Origin: Piscicola geometra | Lineage: Eukaryota > Annelida > Clitellata > Hirudinida > Piscicolidae | NCBI GenBank assembly: GCA_943735955.1 | Contig: OX030963.1 | Location: forward strand, 5,555,227-5,619,226 | Length of the DNA stretch: 64,000 nt | Reading direction: 5' to 3' | Shown: piece by piece, positions 33,224-48,619 of the stretch | Layout: the number at the start of each line of letters is the position of its first letter | How positions within the stretch are numbered: position 1 is the stretch's first letter | Notes under the pieces: generated by a model | Told to the model about the DNA's origin: nothing | Databases searched by the model: none | What the model saw: the letters and a program-made list of their open reading frames with translations, nothing else | Position numbers and translations under genes: made by a program

Positions 33224-34383
33224 TGTTTGTAGGGAGGTGAGTGGATGGGTAGAGATGGTGCTTGTGGTTACGTAAAAGTATGTTAGCATAAGATTAATGA
33301 TGGTGTGATGAGTTAAGGTTTGGGATAATTTTGTTATGAGATGAAATTTGAAATATTTGAAACAACTTTAAATAAAATATTAGATAGTATTAACTATTAT
33401 TATAAAGTTTTAAAGATTTATATATTTTTTTCAATAAATAGGAAAACGTATCTATAAATACTTATATCAACAAAACCTCTTGGAAACAGAGCAGGGTGAA
33501 CGGGAGAGTTACCAGTAGAACTTACAGGTACAGGCAGCCATACAGGCAGAAATACACACAGTATTACAGATAGAAAGACACGAAGCAGGACAAGCGGAAG
33601 AATGGAAGAAGAACGACAAGCATACAAACAGGTCATCTGTCGACAAAGGAGCACATTGTGTGTGGATTTGATCCACTACTTCTCGATATGTTTGCTTATA
33701 TTTCTGTGGTTGCGAGTGTGATTGAGTGGGGTGTTGTGAATTTGAATGCTGCCGAATGTGGTTTTGTGTGGTCGTGAAAGGCTTAAAGTGGCTCCGTGTT
33801 GTTGAAAAAGTTGTTATTTAAACAAAAAAGATTTAAAAAAATATGAGTTGAGGATTAAATTCTTTAGCAGAATAAAAAAAAACAAAAGGGAAAGTAGTGA
33901 AATGTTTTGAAAAAATCAGTTATTTATTTTGCTTTGTTTATGTTTGTACTGTTTGTAAATAATGACGTTCAAAGACGCTTGAAAAAAGTAAATTCAAAAA
34001 ACATAGAACGGAAAAAATCGGAATACTTTGAACGAGTAGAAAATGATAGAAACTTCAAATTTTAAATGTTTTAAAAACGATGATTGTCTACTTCGATTCT
34101 TTTTTTCACTATCTCTCTCACTACTTCTCTCCAATACTTTTTCAATATTATTTTTAACTTTCTCTTATCTTTTAAGTTTTTCCCCATTCCATTCTTCCTC
34201 TTCTCTTCCTTCTTTTTCCTTTATTCCTGCTCATGGAAGTCATCGTCTGGTATGGATTTACTAAGTTTAATGAACTAATTTTAAAATTCTGAGTAAGGAA
34301 GTTGAAAAGAATAGGAAAATAATTTCAGAAATCAAAAAGTTGATAAATCAATGAATGGATAATTGAGCGGATAAATGAAAGAA

Positions 34384-34450
34384 TAAATAAAGTAATGAAT
34401 AAATAAAGTAATGAATAAATAAAGTAATGAATAAATAAAGTAATGAATAA
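34384..34450. repeat. 16-bp tandem repeat
   Basis: Four units of 'aatgaataaataaagt' in the presumed intron after the collagen exons. Confidence 0.9.
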
Positions 34451-34665
34451 ATTATTATAAAAATTAAACGCAAATAACTTTTTTATAAATACAACTTTAT
34501 ATGGAGTCACCTTCAATCAAAATGGAGCGGTAAGGGTTGTTGTACTCGACTGTCGAAGAGATGGAAAAATATAAATACAGGAATAAACACTTTCAAGTGA
34601 CTAATTTTTAATATTTATATATATATTCTTTTACATTCCTCCTTCTTCCCTCCCTCCCCACCCAC

Positions 34666-34746
34666 CTGCACTCTCACCCTTCTGGCCCTTCATTCCAGCA
34701 GCCCCTGGAGGTCCCGCCACTCCCTGCAAGCCCTCCATCGACACGC
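34666..34746 (-). CDS. collagen exon, 81 bp
   Basis: Acceptor 'aatgatgcag|gcgtgtcg', donor 'agtgcag|gtgggtgg'. Encodes GVSMEGLQGVAGPPGAAGMK, then GQKGESA. Phase 1-1, 27 codons. Confidence 0.85.
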
Positions 34747-37700
34747 CTGCATCATTGTCATCATCATCATCGTCATCATCATCATCATCATTATCATCAT
34801 CATCATCATCATCATCCTCGTCATCATCATTATCATCATCGTCATTTTCTAGTTATACCTGGAGGTCCTTGAGGTCCTGGGTTACCTGGGTGGAGAGGTT
34901 GAGGTGATGATTGGAGGTTGTAGTTGTTTTCAATGGTGGTGGTGGAAGTTGTTATTGATGGATTCGAAATGAGAAGGGTTATGTCGTTTTTATTTTATAT
35001 AGAAAGTTTACATAATCGTCTTTGACCAAACAGCAACTTCAGTATTCGGCCCATCTCAAATGAAAGAAATACGGAATTAGGCAAAATGAAAAGAAAAGAA
35101 CCATAACGAGAACCTGCTTGTCCCTTGAAGCCGATAGATCCGATATTGCCTCTGGGTCCCTTCTCTCCCATGTCACCCTTGTCTCCCTTCATGTCTGTGT
35201 GAGTGTATGTCTGACTTTTTTTTTACCTACCCATTGGGTAGTACCCATAATTTGTTCTTTTGATTGTTTATGAATCCATTGATTAATCACTTCATTTTTT
35301 CTGCTCATAAGCCACTTCTTTTTATACAAAACCGTCTGAATTCTCACTCATCTATTGTTTCAGTCACCTCTCTTCATTCCTAACCCATCTATAAAAAACC
35401 TACATATTCACCTACCTACCCGTGCACACAGCCACCCCTTCCTCACGTGAACAATCCTTGGGAGTGTGAATCCCAACATCCCCATCTCCATCGCCCTTCA
35501 TCTTCATCATCACTTTTCCCTTTCTTCCGCGCATTCCTGGATCTCCTTTACGCCCTGAGATGTAATATTATCATTATAAAAAAGATAATATTATTGTTAA
35601 TTAAAATTTTTATTAATATTTTTTCGCAAAGTTTTTTTCTATTTTTAATTGTTTGCTTAATAGATTACCGTAAAAACCATGTATAAGGCGCATATTTTTG
35701 TCTTTTCATTTTATTCCTCATGTCATGATACGAATTCATAAATTTTGCTATAGTCAAATGATGGCCATTCTAAACCAGAGATTTTTGTTTCTTAAAATCT
35801 TTTATTTATTTATTTTCGCATTAGAAAACATCTTTTTTACGAAAGATTTGTTTAATTTTCATATAATCTTTTACACAACCTTGGATACCAGGTGGTCCTT
35901 GTTTTCCAGGGGGACCAGGAGGGCCTGCAGAATAATAAAAATAAATAAAATAATAAAAAAAGATAAATTTAATAAAGCGAAATATCATAAATTAACCTTC
36001 ATTATAGGTCATTAAATTCTTTTAGAAATTAATTAAATTTTTAACAAAGCCCACATGTATAGCACTGATCACTCTTTTCAGCATCTGTTTTATTATTAAA
36101 ATTAAAGTTTTTGTTACTTAAAATAATATTTTCGTTGTAAGTCTTGTAGCTGGACTCGGGAGATCTTTTTCCTGTTACAGTGGGTTAAATCGTTTGTGTC
36201 TTATCATTAAATGCTATTGAAGATTAAATTTAATAAGATTCATAACGATGAATTATAATTCAATTAGAAATTTTAAACTAAGATTATTAATTATCAATAC
36301 TAAATAGATATTCCAATAAAAAATTATTCATACCATAGGCGTGATGGAAACCATTAAGAATATTATAATATGAAATAATACAATTCAGAAGGCTAAAATC
36401 TCCATTAAATCAAGTACCGCATTGAAATTGCTCTAGTATTAACACCATTCCACCATAACACCACCAGCATTTTAATTTCTAAGCTAAAAAAGTTTAGGTT
36501 TAAGGTTGTAATCATTTAATTATACTTCATAATACTAATTTAGTGTTTTTATCATACTACTATCAAGACTGCAGCTCTGCCTGGCTTTAAGACATAAGCT
36601 GGAAAGGGATTCCGTCTGCAAAATTGTTTATTATTATTATTTCATTATTTCATTTTTTATTTTATTCATATTATTAAGAGACTCCATTTACTCGGATTGC
36701 TAATAGCCTCAAATAGCTTGACATTTTGCCCTTAATCTTTCGCCTTTTTTTCTTTTATTTCTTTTATAAATGATAATATTTTTATTATATTATGAATTAT
36801 TTTTTTTCTTATTACTTTAACTATTCACATGTTAATAGTTACATTATTTATTTTTCCATTACATTTTTTTAAAATTCCATAAAAATGTCTACTATTTAAT
36901 TACTGTTTGATAGTTTATTTTGTACAATGAACAAGAAGAACTCAATTTGTGTTATAGTTTTAATAGATATAATTTCAAATGTTTTGTTCTTTTATTATTG
37001 TTATTACGAAGATAGATGCCTGCAATTTGTCTCACGGAAATTCGGTTAGCCTGCATATATGTTTGTGCAAAAGCTCCCAATACTAAACAAGAAAATAAAA
37101 AGAAAATTTCTCAAAAAGCAACATAAAGATTATTATTTACTAAAATTGCATTTTAAAAATCTTAAAAAAACTACAAACACATGAACAACACTAATAACAC
37201 TAGCAACACTGACAACAACAAGAAACACAAAAACGAACCGCTACTTTGAGATAGGAAGTCAACCAAACGCTCTCCTCTGAGTCAGCATAATCATTATGAT
37301 TTGTGGTATTATTATTATTAATTTTATTGTTATTATTATTGTTGTTATGGATGATGTTGTTATGGATGTTGTTAGGGTTATTATTATGACTATGATCCAT
37401 ACCATTTGTGTTGTCATATTGGTTCTGTTCAGGGAACCCGTCAACCTCTCTCTTGCTTCTTACATGCAAATAGGTCTTATTATTGTTTTTGTTAGTGTTG
37501 TTATTTTTATTTACGTTGTTTAGAGAGTACACGGGTAAGTAGTCGTGCAGTGATTGGTGAGGCAGGAAGCTATAAATAGAAGTGTCCAAGTTCCTTTGCC
37601 CTGATTGGCTGACCAGCTTGGAGTTCAGCCAATAGAAGGCTGCCAAGTTGAGGCACGTGATGGTGAAAATGAGGGAGTAGAGAATGGTCACGTGCGTGGA

Positions 37701-38000
37701 GTTGGCATGGCATCGGCACGAGATTCCTTGCTGACAGGTGTTGTGTGAGTTGTTGGCATTGCTTGTGCTGTTGTTGGCATGGCTTGTGTTGTTGGCATTG
37801 CTTAAGCTGTTGTTGGCATTGCAGTTGTTTTTGTTGCTTTTAAAGTTGCTCAAACTTGTTTTGTCATTTTCCACATTTCTGTTAGTGCTGTTTTCAATGC
37901 GTTTAAAATCGTTGTCTTTGAGGTTATCTGTCATGTTGTTGTTGTTGTTGTTGTTGTTGTTGAGGTCTGCACACTCGTCGTTGCTGTTCATGTTGCTATA
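34666..38000 (-). CDS. transmembrane collagen-like protein (partial model)
   Basis: The 5' exon 37991-37245 (249 codons) encodes an Asn-rich N-terminus, a membrane span at about 101-122 (VTILYSLIFTITCLNLAAFY), RSKR at 178-181 (furin-type), then Asn-rich sequence. Collagen exons follow: 35924-35880 (45 bp), 35554-35420 (135 bp), 35194-35114 (81 bp), 34885-34859 (27 bp), 34746-34666 (81 bp). All are multiples of 9 bp and phase 1-1, so each starts and ends inside a Gly codon. Examples: GPPGPPGKQGPPGIQG and DMKGDKGDMGEKGPRG. Type II orientation with a furin site and collagen ectodomain recalls MACIT collagens (XIII/XXIII/XXV) and colmedins. The link from the first exon (phase 0) to the collagen exons (phase 1) needs at least one more exon, not found. 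The 135-bp exon contains a non-Gly-X-Y stretch with two Cys and has an alternative donor. Confidence 0.7.
34755..34850. repeat. (ATC)n microsatellite in collagen gene intron
   Basis: Near-perfect tcatcatcat run of about 95 bp between the 81-bp and 27-bp collagen exons. Confidence 0.95.
34859..34885 (-). CDS. collagen exon, 27 bp
   Basis: Acceptor 'tctccacccag|gtaaccca', donor 'cctccag|gtataact'. Encodes GNPGPQGPP in phase 1-1. Micro-exons of 27 bp are usual in animal collagens. Confidence 0.8.
35114..35194 (-). CDS. collagen exon, 81 bp
   Basis: Acceptor 'cactcacacag|acatgaag'. Encodes DMKGDKGDMGEKGPRGNIGS, then IGFKGQA. Donor caag|gttctcgt is weak but phase 1 fits. Confidence 0.85.
35420..35554 (-). 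CDS. collagen exon with interruption, 135 bp
   Basis: Acceptor 'acatctcag|ggcgtaaa'. Encodes GRKGDPGMRGRKGK, then a non-collagenous stretch with GDGDGDVGIHTPKDC and a second Cys, ending VAVCTG at donor 'cacgg|gtaggtag'. The length is a multiple of 9 and the phase is 1-1. Cys residues here could cross-link chains. An internal donor (ggaaaa|gtgatg) would shorten it but break the phase. Confidence 0.6.
35880..35924 (-). CDS. collagen exon, 45 bp
   Basis: Acceptor 'tattctgcag|gccctcct', donor 'atccaag|gttgtgta'. Encodes GPPGPPGKQGPPGIQ, five perfect Gly-X-Y triplets, phase 1-1. A textbook 45-bp collagen exon. Confidence 0.92.
35930..37240 (-). other. intron(s) of the collagen gene
   Basis: Mostly A+T-rich. 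Two weak exon candidates: about 36175-36119 (acceptor ctgtaacag, KRSPESSYKTYNENIIL, phase 1-1) and about 36608-36570 (acceptor attttgcag, RNPFPAYVLKPGRAAVLI). Neither is strong enough to include in the model. Confidence 0.4.
37245..37991 (-). CDS. N-terminal exon: Asn-rich, membrane span, RSKR site
   Basis: Begins MNSNDECADL then poly-Asn. It is preceded by a possible acceptor (ttgttgccag|tgttatagc) whose reading frame is in phase with this ATG, so the exon may not be first. Cys pairs (NTCQQGISCRC) lie just before the membrane span. The frame runs to a stop at 37200 if the donor ctcaaa|gtagcg is not used. Confidence 0.65.
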
Positions 38001-38004
38001 ACAC

Positions 38005-39240
38005 TGGCAACAATATTTGAATGTTTAAATAATAATAAATTATCTTTTATTCTGATGTTAAATTAAACCTCCTGCTAATCTTCTGATTGTGGGTTGGGTA
38101 TTTTTACGAAATAATATTCCGAAACATCATTCATTTCTTTAAAAATACATAAAAAATAAAAAACTCAAGCTAAATTATTGAAATAGAATGTTTATCACCA
38201 GCACATACCTTCTCTATGTAACTGCTTCCTACTCCTGTATTATCATGGAAGTTTTTGTCCCAGTGATTATATATTTGTTTGTGTGCCTGTGTGTGTGTTG
38301 GTATGGGTGTGTGTGTATGTTTGTGTTTATGTATCTTCTTGTCTATCAAAAAGTCTCCGAGGTTTCAACTCTTTATTATCTGATACCATACACACAGCCT
38401 GTTATACACAAACATAAACACCAATATTATATAATATGTATATTGTGAGTGTCTTGGTGTGAATGTATGTGTCTTACAGATTGTATGTGTCGATAAGTAA
38501 GCTTGTGTGTGTTTATATGCATACAAAATCCTAGCAAGCATGCAAATTTTTTAAAAAACTAAGTAAACTCATTGGAAAAATGAATACCAAACGAAGTCTC
38601 CCTATATCAAGGAGGCCCCTATACTTTACTTAGCATCCAGTTTACAAGGAAGCCCAAAAATGTAATGGTACATGAGATGTAATTGAGTTGAGTGTGTTTG
38701 TTTATACATGTGTGTGTGTGTGTGTGTTTGTATGTGTGTGTTTGTGTGTGTGTGGTAGGGGTGTCTTCTAAAATGTGTAACAAACGAATTATGAAAAATA
38801 ATAAATAAAAAATCGAAAGCATTAACAGAAAAAAGAAATTAATGCGCATATACAACTTAAAGTGAACAAAAATGTTGACATGACCAACAATAATACATAA
38901 AAAAATGTGACAAAAATATTTTTGCGAAAGCTAATTACATATAATTTGGAAGTTTATTTATCTTGTCTGACATAGTTTCACGTGTTATGTTATATTATTA
39001 TGCGTTCAAAAAATTTATATGCAAAAAAATTTTATATTTGAGTAATAGCAATAATAATAATTTGATAGATTTTAGTCCAATTTTGTCATATTGTGCTTTA
39101 ATGCGCTATTGCTTTTATTTTCTGAATTATATTACGATTTATTATTTATTCTGCCGCACAATAAATACTAAAGAAACTATGAATTATAGCCTATTCATAA
39201 ACCCACACATAAAAATTCAATAAAATCTCAAAGTACCAAG
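38005..39240. other. spacer with GT-rich microsatellite tracts
   Basis: Imperfect (GT)n at about 38280-38335 and 38705-38755. No gene recognised. Confidence 0.5.
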
Positions 39241-39289
39241 GAATGAAGAAAACAACCTCAAAACACGAAATCATTAATCATAATCAATC

Positions 39290-39415
39290 AACCACTTGCA
39301 GGATCATCATTATCACCACAGCCACTTTCAGTATCATCATCAACACCACAACCACTTGCAGTATCATCATCAAGACCACAAACCCTTGCAATATAATCAT
39401 TATCACCACAACAAC
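39290..39415. repeat. ~33-bp tandem repeat (catcat...accacaaccacttgcag)
   Basis: About four units built on 'cagtatcatcatcaacacca' followed by 'caaccacttg', each diverged by several bases. Confidence 0.75.
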
Positions 39416-39748
39416 CAATGTTTCAAGCCATCAGAGACATTTGTACTACACTAAAAACCCACAACCTATCCACGCCAAACATCCACCGTATCCTTCAAAA
39501 TCCCCGTCACAAATCCCTCATATCATTATCTCCCTCCTCCACACCACACTCCATAACATCACGATAGCAACCCTCCTTCCATAATAACTCTTCTTCCACC
39601 GAAACCACCTATCCCCTTTACACCACCCACCCCCCTTACACCACAGCACCACCCATCCCACCAACACCACAACACCACCCTTTACACCACAGCAACACCC
39701 CTCAAACCACAGCACCAGCCTCTCCTGCCACCAACACCCTGGAAAACA

Positions 39749-39978
39749 AATTCTCAGTCGTTCCACCCTTCGTGAAAGATTCGCCTGGAGATTTCCTGCA
39801 ACCTTCGACATCATTATCATCAGCACCACTTTCAGTATCATCATCATCATCTCTTCTAGTGATCATGACGTCTTTTTTGAATTCGGGTAAGTGCTGTGTG
39901 GGATGCATTGGTGCTTGGGTGGGGAGGATGGATGGAGTGGGCTTGCATGAAATTGGTGATTGTGATGAAAAATCCATA
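39749..39978 (-). CDS. candidate exon, acidic, function unknown
   Basis: The minus-strand frame opens at ATG 39978: MDFSSQSPISCKPTPSILPT, then MITRRDDDDDTESGADDNDV and ending SFTKGGTTENLFSR at a possible donor agg|gtgttg. The outgoing phase (0) fits the possible acceptor before the collagen gene's first recognised exon at about 37.99 kb, so it could be that gene's cytoplasmic N-terminus. Nothing else supports it. Confidence 0.3.
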
Positions 39979-40247
39979 TAACGAGTTTGAAAATCTAATT
40001 TTAATGTGAGACACATTAAACCGATTGATCAATTAAATGTAATCATTAACAAGTTAATCGAATAAATTAAACAAATTAATAAAATAAGTAACTAAAATTA
40101 ACTACTTAATCAAATAAAAAAACTAAAATTAACTACCTAATAAAATGAAATAAACATAAAAATGTATAAAAAATTAAAATCAAATTATTAATGAGATAAT
40201 TAATCAAATGATTAATTAACAATAATTAAAAACTAATTAAGAGCTCA

Positions 40248-44018
<3,771 letters not shown>

Positions 44019-44029
44019 GGCAGGAAATG

Positions 44030-44840
44030 AAAAAAGCCCTTGCATTCTATGCTGACGCATCCGAGATTTCTTAAATATTGTGATTACCCTAATATAAATT
44101 TATATATTTTAGTTTTAAATATTTATTTAATTATGTAATTTTTAATTTAGTTTTAATCTTTTAGTCACCATATTTTTAAAATATTTCGCCACTAAGGACT
44201 TTTAAATACTTGCAAGTTTTATTGAATTCACTTTTAAATCTATGAATGACTAAAAAAAGAAAAAGTTAATATCTGAAATAACGTTTTTTAAATATTTTGA
44301 GTAAAGTAAGTATTTATTTTTTAGTTTGAGAAAATAATCATTAACTTCATATTTAAGTAACAAAATACTATTTCATGTTTGTGAATAATTAATCAAAAAA
44401 ATAAAATGTCTCCTAATAAAATATTAGAATAAATAAATTTTAAAAATTAATTAACTAATTCGTTCTAACTTTCATGTATCTTTTGTTGTTTATTCATGCA
44501 TCCTATTATACTTATTTTCCGAACACTCTAATAAGACAGATATGTATCCTGCCCTCTGCCGCAGTCAAAGTGATAAAGTGAAGTTATTCATTCAAGCATT
44601 GAGCACTATGAACTTTTTTTATATAAAATAAAATAAATATAAATAATACTTTCAAACACATACAATTAAATAAAATACCAGAAAAGTAAAGAAATACATT
44701 TTTTTTATAAATCTTTATTTTTCCACACTTCTTTTTAGTAAACATACAAAAATTATTTTTTCAATCACATAACCATTTCGATTCAATAAGAAGATAAACA
44801 AGCAAAAATTTAACAAAAAGTACTTTTTAAAGATTTAAAA
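44030..44840. other. A+T-rich spacer upstream of the SLC35E2-like gene
   Basis: Would hold the transporter's promoter. No TATA, CpG-rich block or repeat family stands out. Confidence 0.4.
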
Positions 44841-44873
44841 TCTATGTTCCCAAAGTTGAACTTTGGGGCACTC

Positions 44874-45116
44874 GGTTGTAGGTTAACTGCACCCGCGCTG
44901 CATGTGTTAAATGCACCTTTTCTTTTGCGCGTTTCTTCTTAAAATGCGATTTTTCTGAAAACCCTAACCCTAACCCTAACCCTAACTCTAACCCTAACCC
45001 TAATCCTAACCCTAACCTTATCCTTAAATTAACGTTTTTTCTGTAAAAAAGAAGAAACGCGCAAAAGAAAAGGTGCATTTAACACATGCAGCGCGGGTGC
45101 AGTTAACCTACAACCA
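44874..45116. mobile_element. foldback element carrying telomere-like repeats
   Basis: 243 bp. Arms of about 66 bp are near-perfect inverted repeats: left 'ggttgtaggttaactgcacc' through 'gcgcgtttcttctt', right 'aagaagaaacgcgcaaaaga' through 'gttaacctacaacc'. GGGCACTC flanks both sides (44866-44873, 45117-45124), an exact 8-bp target duplication. Between the arms is a run of ccctaa repeats. Confidence 0.9.
44960..45030. repeat. (CCCTAA)n telomere-like repeat
   Basis: About ten hexamer units, 'accctaaccctaacccta' with a few variants (actctaa, atcctaa, ccttat). It sits in the loop of the foldback element. Confidence 0.95.
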
Positions 45117-45134
45117 GGGCACTCTAAGTAGTAA

Positions 45135-45146
45135 GTAGTATATATG

Positions 45147-45208
<62 letters not shown>
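45135..45208. repeat. (TA)n microsatellite
   Basis: Perfect TA dinucleotides from about 45160, preceded by tatatgtatata variants. Confidence 0.95.
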
Positions 45209-45210
<2 letters not shown>

Positions 45211-45530
45211 CAGAGTATTATATAAAAGATTTGATTCAAACTTACCCATTTTTTACTTCTTAAAGAAGCAAATAAGTACATATGAGTAAATTTCAGTCAA
45301 ATCTTATATATAATAAAATTACAGTCGGCGCTAGAAAATCATATTATATCGTCGTTGTTGTTTTTTTAACTTCTTGCGGACCAATAGCTGTGGCTTCAAT
45401 GAGCTTGCACTGTCAGCATTTTCATTTTCGTCTTCTGGCGCTGCTGGTTCAGTCTTCATGCTTAGTGCCCGAATACTTTTTTTAACCACTGTATATACAA
45501 TTTTATATATAATATATATATTTTTTTATG

Positions 45531-45772
45531 GTCTATATTATTCACAGCCTGACAGACGCAGGCCATGTTACAATGGTTCTGAGAACCATGGTTCTCATGC
45601 GCCAGAGACGCCACTCCACACGACGTACACATCTCTCAATGCATACGTCGCAAACACCGTATCATATACATATACAGGTATTCGATAGTTCACGGTTGCT
45701 CGTCAGGGATTCGAACAGGCAACCTTAGAGTCGCAAGTCCTACGTCTACCATCTAAGCCATCCTCGCTTTTC
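45531..45772 (-). mobile_element. tRNA-derived SINE, copy 3 (near full length)
   Basis: On the minus strand: 'agcgaggatggcttagatgg' (box A), 'ggttgcctgttcgaatccct' (box B), then the same body and A/T-rich tail as copy 1. It is embedded in (TA)-rich sequence. Confidence 0.9.
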
Positions 45773-45799
45773 TTATAAATACAAATATATACTTTTATA

Positions 45800-47335
45800 T
45801 ATACATATACATATATATATTAGGACGGGTCAAAGATTCCACTAACATTTCTTGTCTTTAAGTCTTGGTCTGTGTGCCGAAAGAAATCCATCCCACAGAT
45901 CAACTCTTCCCATGCCAGAAGTATGGTTTGCTATCATCCTGGGTTGAAATACTTTATTTTTCTCATTGACACCTTTCACATGACGTTTAAACCTTACCCC
46001 CAGATTGAGACATACAAAGTTTGATTCCCAGGTTACAAAATTATTATTTTACAGGTTACCATTTTACGAAACGTACTTTGCCAGTACAACAATACTGGTA
46101 CTTTCCCCTCTCAACCTTGCATCACAAAATAAAGTATTAAAATAAAGTTTTGTGATTTTCTTTGACTGGAATCAACAAAACTGTGTCTCACATGTTTTCC
46201 AAGCAATATGTGTTCTGGTCGGTCAGTTTTTCCGCAATAAATACTAGCTTGAACACCATATCCAGTTTGTATCCAACTCTTATTCGCTTATCACGAATAA
46301 ACCTTTTAGCTCCTTAATTTCTGTAGTATGAAACCATTGATTAATAAATACCCAGCTTATTATCAGAAAAACTTAACTGTTTCAGAGCTATATTTTCTTT
46401 ATCATATATTATAATATATTATATTATTCTATTACTATGTATATTGGTGATAGTTTAACAACTTTAAATACTGAAATATTTCTATTGTCAGCTAGATAAG
46501 AGAATTTTTCCAGTTTTTTATCAACAGTTTTTTTACTAAAGAGGGACCTAACGTTCCCGAAGTGGAACATAGACACTCAAATTCAGCTTTCATGAAAAAA
46601 AAGAAACTAATTTTTAGTTCTAAAACATCTATAAAATTGTTAATCAAGTAGGAATAGAAAAAGTGTTGATTTCATATCTGTTATCAGTTCAGAATCTGAA
46701 CTTCAGATACAAGACGAAAAAATAAACTAAAAGACATGAAAATTATGTTTTTTAACCAACTTTAGTCTGAAATAACTTGTTAAAATCTCAAAATATTTTA
46801 AACAATTTTTTTTAAAAATAACAACGAACATCTTGACGCAGCGTTGAGTAACAATTAAACTTTTTTCTAAAACGCTTCAGTGTCTCATTAAGGACTTTAA
46901 GATATGTTCCATTTTGGGAGCGTTGGGTTCATAGATATCCTATAAACAACAATAGATACTATATCTATGGCTGGGTCAATGAAGTAACCTTTTTTAAATT
47001 ATGTTGAGTAACCTCAATATTGTGAAATTTGAATAAATTAAATTATCTAATGATTTATTTTCACTTGAAAACGATCACGCTTAATTTGGATTAAGTTATT
47101 TGTGTGTGGGAGGAGGAAAGGTTTCATAATAAGTACCAACTTCAGATTTTAAATATTCATTTAATAACTTAATAAACCATATTCCAAGTGGACGTAATTA
47201 ATTTCCACATTTTCGATTTTTTGTCTGTTTATGTTTATGTTAGTTAGGTTAGTTTTTTTGTTCTTTTTGTTTTTTCTTATATAATATATTTATAATTAAC
47301 TTATACTCTTTGTTAAATACATTGGCATGCTGCAT
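45800..47335. other. A+T-rich spacer, no gene seen
   Basis: Contains short unrecognised frames only. No domain or family seen on either strand. Confidence 0.45.
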
Positions 47336-47354
47336 CAATTACAGCAAAAATTTG

Positions 47355-47465
47355 GGAAGCGGGGATGGCTTAGATGGTAGACGTCAGACTTGCAACTTAA
47401 AGGTCGCCAGTTCGAATCCTTGACGAGCCACCGTGAACTATCATAGTGTATATGATGCGGTGTTT
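47355..47465 (+). mobile_element. tRNA-derived SINE, copy 4 (truncated)
   Basis: Head only: 'agcggggatggcttagatgg', 'aggtcgccagttcgaatcct', and 'tcatagtgtatatgatgcgg'. The match to copies 1 and 3 ends at 'tgtttcgagcc'. Confidence 0.88.
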
Positions 47466-48619
47466 CGAGCCCATTTCCAGAAAGAATGTTGGAACTGACG
47501 GTGATTTAGGCCATGAGCCTGACTGTGGTAACAATATCACACACCTCCAGCACCTTCCCACACAATGCTATTTGATGGATATTGCAATGATATGTTTTCA
47601 GAGCCCATGACAGTTCATTTTTAGCATTTTCTTCCTCATTTTCTTTATTAGTCCAACCAAGCCACTTTTACCTTTACACTGTATGCAAGCATACCAAGTA
47701 ATTTGTTTCTGTACTTAGCTTCGTCTTTGGTGTAAAAATCTCGAAGCAGATTGTACTCTTTGACAATCGACACCACCTCGTATCACAAAATACATTCCAG
47801 ACTTTCTCCTTGAAGCACAAATGAGAATTCATCTTCCCCTCTTTTTTGAAACAGTCTTCCGTCTGCATCACTTTTTTCTCTTTTGGCTAACGTAAATTGT
47901 ATTGAAATGGGTTGCTATTCCGATCTCAAAAGCATAGCATCAAGGGCGGCGATCTGTGGAAAATCTTGGGGGGGGGGGGGGGGGGGGTCCTCTCCAGGGT
48001 TGGAATCAAAGAACCGGAATCAACCAATACAGTAAAAGCGATATTATTTTGTATTGTTTGCTGTAGTGCAAATTATTTTTGTATAAAATATTAATATTTA
48101 TATCACCAAACATTAAAAAAAATAATTGATACTTAATAAAAATATTTTTCTATTGCCACTATGAGCGATTTGAATAAAAACAATAGCGATTTTAGTACCT
48201 TTTGTTATTTTTCATCTTTATAAATTCAATTATAACTAGCCATCAACCCATCAAATAAATTTTATAACATCTTGTTTTCTATTCATTTCTAAGTACAATA
48301 GTTTAAAAAATTACAAATAGATTTAAATTTGCCAAAGTTAAAAACAAATATACATTGGGATATTTTATTTGGCCCATGGTGTATATTTAAAATCTAAATA
48401 TACACTGTGGGCCATTTAAGTAACATAAAATACCCTGTCTGCCGGTCCTTCTGCCCTCTCTCCACAGCTCGTTTACTTCAATTGCCAAAAAGATCCCTTC
48501 GAATGTCTGACCGACTAGCAAATTCTTTTGCTAGTCTTTTCAAATCCAGACTGTCAAGTATATCCTGATGTGCATGACAAACGGCCAGTGAATTCAAGCG
48601 AAGCTGTGTCCTAGGTGCA

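Noticed and set aside
36570..36610. Extra exon for the collagen gene (RNPFPAYVLKPGRAAVLI)
   Set aside because: Good acceptor but poor donor, no Gly-X-Y pattern, and phase does not link the known exons.
39300..39420. CRISPR-like regular repeats
   Set aside because: Units are contiguous diverged tandem repeats without unique spacers, in animal DNA.
44842..45078. Frame with LGLGLGLELGLGLGLG repeats
   Set aside because: Translation of the telomere-like hexamer run inside the foldback element.
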